A stretch of 39,653 nucleotides of DNA from Proteromonas lacertae (taxonomy: Eukaryota; Sar; Bigyra; Opalinata; Proteromonadidae), in contig NGBS01000047.1 in the NCBI GenBank assembly GCA_002245135.1, forward strand, positions 1 to 39,653. The letters run 5' to 3'. Under the pieces are notes generated by a model. That model did not search any database. It saw only the letters and a list, made by a program, of their open reading frames with translations, and was not told the DNA's origin. A program made the translations under genes and the position numbers. The first letter of the stretch is position 1. The number at the start of each line of letters is the position of its first letter. Shown here piece after piece: positions 21,815 to 31,684 of the stretch.

Positions 21815-22774
21815 ATGGCTAGAAATGAAGAAAAAGCAGCTGGTTTAATGAACAGATGGGTTAGTACAAAACAAATGCTGAGGTTAGGTGTTCAAAAGTA
21901 TGGAATATTAATTATTTATTCAAATAGAGAGAGACCAACAGTGCCATCTCAAGTTGATAATGTTGCAGAGTGTGAGCGATGGAGAACCCAACTTTTGACA
22001 GAAATATCTAGAAATATAACCAAAATACAAGATAGTATGTTCTTATTTCATAACTGTAATAGCTCTATTACCTGAAACAACAATTCGTGATTTAAACGAT
22101 GAAATAAACAAGCAACTAAAAGAAAAATTCTTCTGGGAAAAGCAAATATTAGATTTAGGTGGTCCAAACTATATACAAGAATCAAAAAGGTTAGAAGCAT
22201 CTGAAAAGAAGTATCAAATAGGTAATTATCGATATTTTGGAGCAGCAAGGCAACTTCCAGGAGTTAAAGAACTGTTTGAAGAAGATGATGTTAAAGTATT
22301 TTTATTTTTAAAGTTTATATTTTTATATAGCCTCAAAGACGTAGTAGGTATGATATGTATAAATGTATATCATGTGATTATTATGGATACCGTGATGAAG
22401 ATGATGGAGTGATATTAGAAAAAGAAAAAGAGGCAGAAAGAATAGCAATAGAAATAGAATTAGCAAATTACAAAAGAGATGAAGAAAATAGAAAAGCAGA
22501 GAAGAAGATGGCTATTGAAAGTGGTGCTATTGTTGAAAGTATATAATTGTTTGTATATAATATCGAATAGATGAAGAAGATGAAGATGATATTGATATGA
22601 ACAACTTTTGCATTAGCTTAAATGTATATATAAATCGTTGCTTATAGTATTAAATAGGGGTTAGTAGCAATTCCATCCCAGAAAGACTTAAATGAATTAA
22701 TGAAGAAGAGAAGAGAAGTATTTGAAGAAGAAGAACCAAGTGTAAATGATAAAAATAATACAAATGAAAATTAG
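21815..22774 (+). CDS. ISY1: Pre-mRNA-splicing factor ISY1
   Basis: A component of the activated and catalytic spliceosome (NTC complex), implicated in splicing fidelity in yeast. The protein starts MARNEEKAAGLMNRW, matching human MARNAEKAMTALARF. It keeps ERPTVPSQ, WRTQLLTEISRNI, IRDLNDEINKQL, WEKQILDLGGPNY, YRYFGAARQLPGVKELFE and DYYGYRDEDDGVI, all canonical ISY1 blocks in order. Six exons with introns of 30, 28, 35, 32 and 34 nt give exactly 267 codons with a TAG stop. The length of 266 aa is close to the human 285. It overlaps no other gene and is divergent from the importin. Confidence 0.97.
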
Positions 22775-22831
22775 TTAGTGTTATATATTTGTCATTTATT
22801 GAGTAAAGTTGAAAATAAAGAATTTTTGATC

Positions 22832-22848
22832 AAGTCAAAGCTTGACTT
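22832..22848. promoter_or_regulatory. AAGTCAA-AGC-TTGACTT inverted repeat upstream of EDC4
   Basis: Seven-base arms with a 3-nt centre, 48 nt before ATG 22896. It contains AAGCTTGA (22839-22846), the recurrent upstream element, embedded in a larger palindrome. Confidence 0.4.
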
Positions 22849-22895
22849 TTCAATCATTTTTCATTTTTTTGACTTTTTCTGTTAAATTTGAAAAC

Positions 22896-25800
22896 ATGAA
22901 TCCAAATGATTTACCAATTGCAAAACCATCAGGAGCCTCTTCAGAAGGCACCAAAAAACTATCACTAAATTCGTTCTTTCCTTCATTAGCTTCAAAAAAG
23001 ACAAGTTCTGTTGCTGCTCCAACACCAATCTCACTGCCACCAATGACAGAATCCAAATCGAATTTGTTAGAAGGATTATCAGAAACGTATGTCTTATATT
23101 TTAGTAATTTAATAAATTAGTGAAAATTATGTCCAAGAATTATCAAATGGTAAAAATAACTATGAAATTGGTTTAAGAAAAGAAGTTCTTTCTAATAGAC
23201 TTTTAATCAATTCTACTACTTTAGTTCTCAACTATTTGAATGTAAATAATCAATTTGTAGTTTATTCTCATCAAAATCAATATCGAATAGTAGAATATCA
23301 AACCACTCATTACACTCAATTAGAAAGTTATTTCGATGATGTTGAATCTTGTTGTTTAGGAAGTATTGATACTCAGTTATTAGCTGTTTTGCATAAAGAT
23401 TCAACAGTAAGTATAATGAATATTAAAGTAAACGAAGAAAAACCGGAATTGGAAGTAATTCGACAATACATCTTCCCCAAATCAGAAAATTGTTCGATTA
23501 TATGGAACCCTTACGAAGCATATATGTTACTCTACCATCAAGATAATAAATACATAATAATCAACATATTAGAGACAAATTCGAAAGATTTCTCAAATGA
23601 CATACCTAAAGATGAAATTATTATAAATAATAATAATATTTTAATATTATCAAGTGAAATATATAGTGAATCAGTCCAAGGACTTGTTTTTATATCCAAA
23701 AACATGTTTATCATTCAAACGTTAAAATCAATTTTATTAATACAAATAAACAAGAAAGAGAACTACTCAATGACCATTTTATCATGTTATAAAACAACTG
23801 AAAATTATGAAAGTGTTACTGGTTGTGAAATAAATGGAAAATATTACTGTTTAGGATATGAACAATCCAATAATCGAATTTCACTTTTATCTTTAGATAA
23901 TAGTAATACATTTCAACCAATTCAAGATTTAATCTTTACTGGCTTACCAACCAGATTATTTAATTCAAAATTAGTGTTTGTACCCAATTTGAATATGATA
24001 ATATTAAGTGGTTCAAATTATCAAGGAATATTCACAATAGGTATTAATGATTCAATTGGAATGGAATCTGTGACTGAATTGAAGATTATTGAACCACCTT
24101 CAACCGTTGGAGCAATATTTAATAATAAAATGAATATGTTATCGTTGATTATTGAATATGATAATATGATTTCAGTGTCAGATATAGAAATGAGTAAAAT
24201 ATTATTACATTCACATGAAATTAAGCGTATAATATTATATTCTATTATATATATATATAGCAATAATACTGTTTAACCGTCCAACTGATTTAATCAAAGG
24301 AATGAATAATAATAATAATAAATCCGTTTCATCTGTACAAAGTAATGGTTCATCTCCACTACAATCATCAGTTACAACTACAAGTACAACTACAAGTACA
24401 ACTACAGCTGCTCCAACCAATAATAAATCATTATTATCAATCTTATTACCAAAAGCTGCTAGTAATAATAGTTCATCATCTCCTTCTCATATTAATAGTA
24501 ATAATTCTAATAATACATCAACTTCATCTACATTATTTCCACCTTCACTTGGTATTAAACCATCTGTATATCATTCACCACCACCATCTTCATTAATACA
24601 ACAACAACCTGTATCTAGAACTCCTCCAATTCATCAAATAAAGAAATCTATTGAAGAATTATTACCACCTTCAAATGTGTCATTTCCTATTTCTGTATTT
24701 ATATATTATTATTATTATTATTATTTATATAAATAGAAGAATACTACTAAGATATCATTGGATGGTTTAGATGATAAAAGTAAAGATGATGAACCACAAA
24801 CACCATCACCAAAGGAAACTGATTCAAATACAAATTCAGCTGTATTAATATATATATATATATTAATAATATAATATATAGCAGAAATTATCCAATAGAA
24901 AAGCGAAGAAAAAGGACAAGAAGCATGTTCAACAACCACCTCCACCTCCACCTCCTATAAACTCTATAGGAGGAGTACCAATAAATGATTTAAACAAAAT
25001 CATCTCCAATATCTTAGATACAAAGGTAAACAAACTATTAAAAAAGATAGAAGGAATTCAAATAGAATCAGTAAAGAAAGATCAAGCTACAATAAGTACA
25101 GTTATTGATACTTTCAATATGAAAATGGATTCAATGAAGAAACAGATTGATTCAATTCCTGTGAATATTTTGACAAAGATAAATTCATGTTTTCAACAGT
25201 TGACTCAAGATATGGCGAGGTTAATATTATCAAATATGAATCAAATGTCGAAGGATTTAAATAAGACAATATTGTATAATCTATTTTTTTTAAGTATAAT
25301 TATTTTTGTAATAGAAATGGAATGAAAGGAACTTCTCAAATTACAGCAACTTGTGAGCAATATGAACAAGTAATGGACCAACAGATTAAATTCTATTTCA
25401 ATGAGCAATTAATCCCAACATTCAACAAACAAATGCAGGAAATGATTAGTGATTTAACATATAAAATTAGCAATAATACTAGTAGTCAAATTGAACAAAT
25501 GATTCAGTTACAATCTTCCATTAACCAATCAATGCAGAATATAATGTCCCAAACTGTCTCTCCAACTAGTGGTATGATAACTCCTATTCCTAGTCCAATC
25601 CAAATGCAAATATCACAAAGAGTACCTCCTGAAGTGTTGATACAGAGAGAACAGTATGATGATGCGTTTAAGGAGATGATGCAAAGACCTGATATTGAAG
25701 AGGTGATGATTAAATTATGCAAAGATTTAAATCCTAACAAGGTGGTGAAGAATTTATCTCCTCAGGTAATTCTGTCTGTTGTACAAGTGTTTGGAAGTAA

Positions 25801-25921
25801 TTTGGACAATGAAACTGCTATGAGATTGACTTGGATGAAAACTCTGTTAGTGTCAATTAATCCTGGTGATTATCCTGATTTATACAAGGCAGATGAAGAA
25901 GAAGATTTCTCCAAATCTTAG
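22896..25921 (+). CDS. EDC4: Enhancer of mRNA decapping protein 4 (EDC4/Ge-1), 944 aa
   Basis: A P-body scaffold that links the decapping enzyme Dcp2 and activator Dcp1. Residues about 60-430 form a divergent WD40-type beta-propeller. Next comes a Ser/Asn/Pro-rich low-complexity linker (residues 435-575), a short Pro run and a helical coiled-coil region (about 640-800). The C-terminal globular region is the best match to human EDC4: REQYDDAFKEMMQ aligns with its QLNQAFQQAL segment, and the LSPQVILSVVQVFGSNL and AMRLTWMKTLLVSINPGD blocks follow. Introns 23087-23120, 24227-24260, 24695-24736, 24842-24881 and 25274-25314 give exactly 945 codons with TAG stop. ATG 22896 was chosen over an upstream in-frame non-ATG extension. 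About two-thirds of the human length. Confidence 0.85.
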
Positions 25922-26062
25922 AAAATTGGCTCATTCTGACGATGATAACGGATACGACACTGAGGCCCAAGTTATTCTTAGATTATTACTATAATAATCC
26001 TAATGAGCCATATTCTTATTTGTTTTTGTGGGAATTTCCTGCCAATAGTTGAAAATTAACAC

Positions 26063-26074
26063 TTGGCGCGAAAA
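26063..26074. promoter_or_regulatory. E2F-like site TTGGCGCGAAAA
   Basis: The reverse complement TTTTCGCGCCAA contains the classical E2F/DP consensus TTTCGCGCC. It is a strikingly GC-rich patch in AT-rich flanking DNA, 60 nt before ATG 26134 of a gene with replication-like motifs. Confidence 0.5.
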
Positions 26075-26133
26075 ATATTAAAATATGAATTTTGGAGTTA
26101 GTTTGCTCTAAATCATTTATAGTCAATAGAAAT

Positions 26134-27871
26134 ATGGTAAAAGAAAAGAAAAGCACTTCTTCAACTACTATACAACCATCACAATCAAAGGCAACCAAGA
26201 AGAAAGAATATCAGACTAAAACTCCGTTTATGAATACAATTGTCTCATTTTTCACACAACAGCCATCCACTCAAAAGGATAATAAACCTTCCATGATTAT
26301 ACCTCTATCGGATGACGATGATGATTTTGAATCGCCTCCATTATCGCAATCAGGCCTTCAGAACCCTACTGCATCTGAGCATAATAATTTAAATAGTGAA
26401 AGTATAATATAATTCTGTTAATTTAACAAAATAGATGAAGATGATGTCCCTTCATTTGATTTAGGTATTGATTCATTAGTCAGCTCCTTGCAAGAATCAA
26501 TTCCAGAACATTCTCAACAAAAACAAGATTATACTCAAAATCAGCTTCAAACTCCACCTCCACCCTTTTCGGCAGAAAAAGCATTTTCCAATTCAATATC
26601 TCCAGTATATTTCAACGATAGAGAAACACTATCAGACCCTCTGCCTGAATTACAAGATAATAATTCACCTCCCTCTCCAATGAATCTTTCTGTAAGTGAA
26701 CCATCGTCTCCTACACAACATCATAACTCTGTACATACTCTTAGTAGTGGAACTATCCCTTTAACACAAAGATCTTCATTATCTTATAAATTATCATCCT
26801 CAGGGTCAATGCCTAAAACTGATAAAGAGGATGATTCAGAGGATGAGATTATTATATTACCACAATTACCAATTAGTGAATTACCTTCTAAATTCATAAA
26901 TAATAGTGATAATAAATTAAAAGAGAAGAATATTGAAAGTGATGATGATGATGATGATGATATTATACTACCAAAGATAAAAGCAATTACTCCAATGAAA
27001 ATAGTAACAAAATCAAATAACAGTAATAATTTATCTAATACTACAACTGATTCAGATGATGAGATATTATCAATTAATATATCAAACAAAACAAAGATAA
27101 AAACACCTGAAAGAAAAACTAAAACAACAAAAACAAAAACAACACCAGCTACTGTTAAATCGATAACATCAACAGTAATAAAGGAGAATCATAATAAAGA
27201 AGATACAATAACTAAACCAACAATAACTGTAGGAACAACTCTTGTTAAGAGTATTAATAGCAATAGCAATAGTAATAATAATACAGATTCAAATGATTCA
27301 ATAAACAGTATAAAATCACCAAAACCAAAGCCAACAACAACAACAACAACAACTGCAATTAATAAAACCCCTGTAAAACCAATTAATAAAAATAATAATT
27401 CATTATTTCATTCACCTTTTAATACTCACGAATTAACTGATGAAGATATTGATATAACACCTCCACGTAGAAGTCCTTTTAATACGAGATATATTAGTCC
27501 ATTCTTAATGCATAATAATAAATTAGAAAACAATATAAAGTCACCTGTTAAAACATATATTCCCTTGAATATTCATCCAATACCAATAAAGTTAAAAGAG
27601 AATGTGAAAGTGATTGATTTATCTGATAATGATAAAGTAAGTGATACAGATCTGAGTGATTTAAGTGATAATAATGATGATAAAAAGAAAATTAAAATTA
27701 AAAGAGTAATAGATGATGATGAAGATGATGATGATGATTATAGTATAAGTCAGGCAATATTGAATAATAATAATAATAATAATAATAATATTACTTTGAA
27801 GAAACAAAGTTCATTTTTAAAACAATTTAAAGATTCATCTTCGTCTTCAGATAATGAATCTGCTATATCTG

Positions 27872-27914
<43 letters not shown>

Positions 27915-28687
27915 CATATATAGTAATATCAAGTGAAGATGATGATGATGATGAAGATTACAGTGGTAATAAATGGATATGTAGTAATTGTAATAGAGAA
28001 AATAAAGAGAGTAGTAAATATTGTTTGTCATGTAATATACCATTTAATGATCATTGTCTAATTATTGATAATAATAATAATGAAGAGGATGATTATACAT
28101 TTGATGTTACTCATAGTTCAACTATTTCTACATCAATAAAGAATAAAACAAAAGTTAAAACATCATCGTATATATTATTTATTTATATTATTATTATTAG
28201 GTTTATAAGTGCTAGTAAATACAGTGATTATTATAATAATGATAATATTGAATCAGACTCTGAAGATACAAATTACACTACCAAAGCTAAACCAAAATCA
28301 AAACCAAAAACAATATCAAATAATAATTTAAATGAAATAGTATCATTCTATCCAAGTCCCAGTAAAGAATTAAGAGAATTATGTCGACTAAAAATGCCAT
28401 ATTTTAAAAGAATAGATGAAATTTATGGCTTTAATTATATGAACTTATTAAGAGTATCAAAAAGAAGCAGACAATCTGATATTATATCTACCTCTAGGAA
28501 TAACAAAAGAAGTAAATTGAGTAGTAGTAGTAGTAAATGTGTTTTTCCTTCATTAGGTGAAGATAATGACGAAGAAGAAGAAGAAGAAGAAGAAGAAGAA
28601 GAAGAAGAAGATAGGAGTAAAAAGAAAAAGACAAATGCAAAGAAAAAATGGAATTATAAAAGGAAATACTATAGAAAGAAGAAATAA
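26134..28687 (+). CDS. Acidic nuclear protein: PIP-like motif, SIM array, RanBP2 zinc finger, 812 aa
   Basis: I do not recognise a named orthologue. Near residue 33, MNTIVSFF resembles a PCNA-interacting (PIP) motif with Met in place of Gln. At least four hydrophobic-plus-acidic motifs look like SUMO-interaction motifs: IIPLSDDDDD (about 55), EIIILP (about 226), DIILPKI (about 265) and VIDLSDND (about 482). Another (ISSEDDDDD) is made across the second splice junction. A RanBP2-type zinc finger (W-x-C-x2-C ... C-x2-C; KWICSNCNRENKESSKYCLSC) sits at about 585-608. A possible folded block (KELRELCRLKMPYFKRIDEI) precedes an acidic run and a Lys/Arg-rich tail that can serve as nuclear localisation signal. 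Introns 26402-26434, 27875-27923 and 28168-28200 close to 813 codons. A SUMO- and PCNA-linked DNA repair or replication role is inferred; GCNA- or SLX4-like proteins are alternatives. Confidence 0.7.
27875..27923 (+). repeat. (TA)n microsatellite forming an intron
   Basis: A 49-nt intron made almost wholly of TA repeats from its GTATAT start to ACATATATAG. Similar TA-run introns occur at 24227-24260, 24842-24881 and near 34088-34115. Confidence 0.75.
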
Positions 28688-28797
28688 TCATAGTTGATAA
28701 TAATAATAATATATGTGTTAAAAATGTAATATTTATATATTCTGTGATTTTATATTTCTTATTTATTTAGGATTTTAAATAAACAATTATAAACATT

Positions 28798-29943
28798 TCA
28801 TGATAATAATAATAATATAAATTGATATTCTATAACCACATAATCCTTTCTTAACGAGTCTTCTTTCTTTTGGTTACATTCTTGCTTATATCTCCTACAT
28901 TTTTTCTTTTTATCTCCTTTTATTTCTTCAATTTCTTCTTGTAATTTCTCAATCATTTTCTTCAACAATATTTCTTTACATTTCTCTTCATATACTTCAT
29001 TTCTTGTTAGTTTTTCTGAATACTCACTATCTGTCAACATATATAAAAAATCTATAAATAATATAATTCAATAAATACCTTTATCAGTAGATCCTTCATA
29101 ATTATTCCAATATACATTATAATAATTGTGAAGTATTTCTATTTATATTAATTCATATATAATATACCTCCAAAATTCTTAATTATTGTTTCATAATCAT
29201 CATTTTCATCCACTTTTTTACTTTTTTCTATTACTTTGTCATAATCATCTTCATTTTCAAAAGTTTTTGAATAAATATCTAAAACAATTTTGATTATATT
29301 TCTTTTATCAATTTTTTCACCTTCAGCTTTTTCAATTTTATCTTTTTTATCATCCAATAAGTATGAACAATAATCTGATAAAATGAAGTTGTTTGTTTCA
29401 CCAAATATGTTTGAATGACAAATATTTCCATGATAATAACCTTTCTTATGAATAACTTTTAATCCATCAAGTAATTGTTTAAGGAATTCATCAATATCTA
29501 TTCTGCTGCTTCTCATGTTTTCATTTTTGCTTTCATTGACTTTCTTTTCTTCAATTGTTTCATTTACTACTCATCGCAATACTGAACTACATCTCAAATA
29601 ATTAAAATCATAATCTTTCAATGATCCATAATATTCTGGAATTACAAGATATATATATCCGTTCTCTTCGTTTATTAAACTATATTTCATTAAACTTTTA
29701 GTCTTTATCTTATTCAATTTTCTTAAAGCTTCTAAATATTTCTCAATATTGTTCTTTTTACATGATTTTACATCTATTACTTTCATTATTGCATTTCCGG
29801 TTTTTTTTAAGTTCTTAACCTTGAATATGTAAGTTTGATTTTCTTCTTTTATACAGTCAATTACCTATTAATTAATAGCTTATCTATACATCATATTTAG
29901 GTTTAATATATGATAAAAAATCATAATCTAATGAACCACTCAT
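28798..29943 (-). CDS. Pseudokinase, 346 aa
   Basis: Kinase-fold protein with four mini-introns (25, 24, 29 and 27 nt) and a spliced frame of exactly 347 codons. An N-lobe AIMKVID holds the VAIK lysine. The catalytic loop is YHGNICHSNIF, where the HRD aspartate position reads Asn. The Mg loop reads LSDYCSYL instead of DFG. Activation-segment APE and the DxWxxG motif are not visible. The C-terminal part is an acidic then Lys/Glu-rich coiled coil ending in an unusual hydrophobic tail (YQFILLLLS). A catalytically inactive regulator is the best reading. It is not closely similar to the pseudokinase at 2552 and has no TPR units. Its start lies 48 nt from the AAGCTTGA element at 29991. Confidence 0.75.
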
Positions 29944-29978
29944 AATGTATCGAGAATTAGAGACAAAAAGAATAAATG

Positions 29979-30017
29979 GCTTGAGAATGAAAGCTTGAAA
30001 TATCAAACATGCTTGAT
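29979..30017. promoter_or_regulatory. Cluster of GCTTGA elements between divergent genes
   Basis: GGCTTGAG (29979), AAGCTTGA (29991-29998) and TGCTTGAT (30010) lie in the 86-nt gap between the minus pseudokinase (ATG 29943) and a small plus-strand gene (ATG 30030). Confidence 0.4.
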
Positions 30018-30029
30018 ACAAGTTTGATA

Positions 30030-30241
30030 ATGATTTTTAAATTCTTTTGTAGATGTTGTAATGACTTCAATATTCCTGTATAATACTATATTATTATTAA
30101 CTATTTATTTTTCTACCGAATAGATTAATGAAAGAGCAGAAAAAAACGAAAATGAAATATATTTAAAAGTACAAAATGAAAAGTAATATAAATGTCAATA
30201 TCAGTAATGGAAAATCAAATGAATTTGGTAGTATTGAATAA
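30030..30241 (+). CDS. Small Cys-cluster protein, 47 aa
   Basis: Too short to stand out unspliced, but three exons (30030-30077, 30124-30182, 30205-30241) join to an exact 48 codons. The introns are 46 nt (GTATAA...AATAG) and 22 nt (GTAATA...TCAG). The product starts MIFKFFCRCCNDFNIP, with three Cys in four residues beside aromatic and basic residues, and continues as a polar Glu/Asn-rich tail. The Cys cluster near a hydrophobic N-terminus resembles a palmitoylation site, so a small membrane-tethered peptide is possible; a metal-binding knuckle is an alternative. Support is the mini-intron pattern, the close upstream promoter elements and a position between well-defined genes. The second intron is weaker than usual. 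Confidence 0.45.
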
Positions 30242-30311
30242 CAAAACACAACATGTAAGTATTTTCAAGATTGTTACAATATATAATATATATATATTAT
30301 ATTCATTCATT

Positions 30312-31518
30312 TTACTTTTGAGTTAATACATAATCATTATAATATTCTCTTGGGAATCTAACTTTGGAATAATCTAAGTTTTTGAAATATTCGATTGTTT
30401 TTGTTAAACCTTCATCCAATGGAATCTTTGGTTCCCATCCTAATAATGTCTTCGCTTTGGTAATATCAGGACGTCTTTTGGTTGGATCATCAGTTGGTAG
30501 TGGTTTGTAAATTATTTTACTTTTACTGTTGGTTTTCTTAATTACTATCTCAGCTAATTCTTTGATTGTGAATTCACCAGGATTTCCCATGTTAAATGGA
30601 CCTATCTCAGTATTATTGTTCATAGTCTTTACTAAACCAATTATTAAGTCATCAATATATTGGAAAGATCTGGTTTGACTTCCATCACCATATACTGTTA
30701 TATCTTTATTATGTAACGCCTATATTTTTAGTATAATATATAAATACTTGACAAACAAAGTTACTTATCACTCTTCCATCATAAGGATGCATATTTGGAC
30801 CATAAGTGTTGAATATTCTAACAACTCGAATTTCTACACCATATACACGATTATAATCAAATGTGATAGTTTCAGAGGCTCTTTTACCCTCATCATAACA
30901 ACTTCTTGGACCATCACAGTTTACATTACCTCTGTAAGATTCTACTTGAGGATGAACTTCAGGATCACCATATACTTCACTGGTGGAAGTAAGTAAGAAA
31001 CGAGCGTGGTTTTTACGGGCTAATTCTAAAAAGTTCATTGTTCCAAGAACTGCACTTTGGAATGTCTTGATTGGATCAGATTGGTAGTGGATTGGAGCAG
31101 CTGGTACTGCTAATAAATAGATTTGATCACATTCTAAGTCAATTGGTTCTCTCACATCATGACGGATTAATTCAAAGTTAGGTTACACTAACATTAAGAA
31201 AATTAGTTAATAGAGTGAGTTAAAATGATATATTATCTAACAAATCTTTTACATTTTCTTTTGTTCCTGTAACAAAACTATCCAAACACATAACATCATG
31301 ACCCTATAAAATATTCAGCTAATCATACTTGGTTGAGCAAATACTTGCATAAATGTGAGCCTACAAAGCCTGCACCACCTGCTACAAGTATTCTCATTTT
31401 TCTTTGTTCAACATGATCATCTATTTCAGTATAAAAAGATAAAAATACTAATAAATGCTTTTTGCTTTAAGAGAGGATCATTTGGATCTATTTCTTGTGG
31501 AGCTCTTGGTGTTGACAT
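30312..31518 (-). CDS. UXS1: UDP-glucuronate decarboxylase (UDP-xylose synthase)
   Basis: Makes UDP-xylose from UDP-glucuronate, using bound NAD. The extended SDR motifs are present: GGAGFVGSH Rossmann start, ELIRHDV, the [17 protein letters not shown] block, the catalytic pair in [33 protein letters not shown] and [16 protein letters not shown]. The C-terminal block [24 protein letters not shown] is canonical. The start at 31518 ([12 protein letters not shown]) gives a short polar N-terminus with no membrane helix, so this is the soluble cytosolic form rather than the Golgi type. Introns include 28 nt near 31420, 25 nt near 31300 and 28 nt near 30720. One splice near 31190-31240 does not close cleanly and may hold a base error in a CC run. 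The product would feed xylose into glycans. Confidence 0.93.
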
Positions 31519-31684
31519 GGATTTATGTTAAGATTTAGGTAAATAAAATAGAAAATGGCTCTCCAAAAGTAAAATGAAAATATGAATGAAAAGTCTAATT
31601 AAATTCAAAATAGTTTATTTCAAAAATTTGGCCATTTTTCGAACACCCAAAAAACTAGTTGTTATAGTTTTTAGTTTGAGTTTT

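Noticed and set aside
24302-24600. Low-complexity Ser/Thr/Asn stretch as a separate gene
   Set aside because: The frame continues from the EDC4 propeller through a 34-nt intron and on into the coiled coil; it is the linker of that protein.
30748-30996. Plus-strand ORF opposite UDP-xylose synthase
   Set aside because: It overlaps the highly conserved [13 protein letters not shown] and YDEGK blocks on the other strand.
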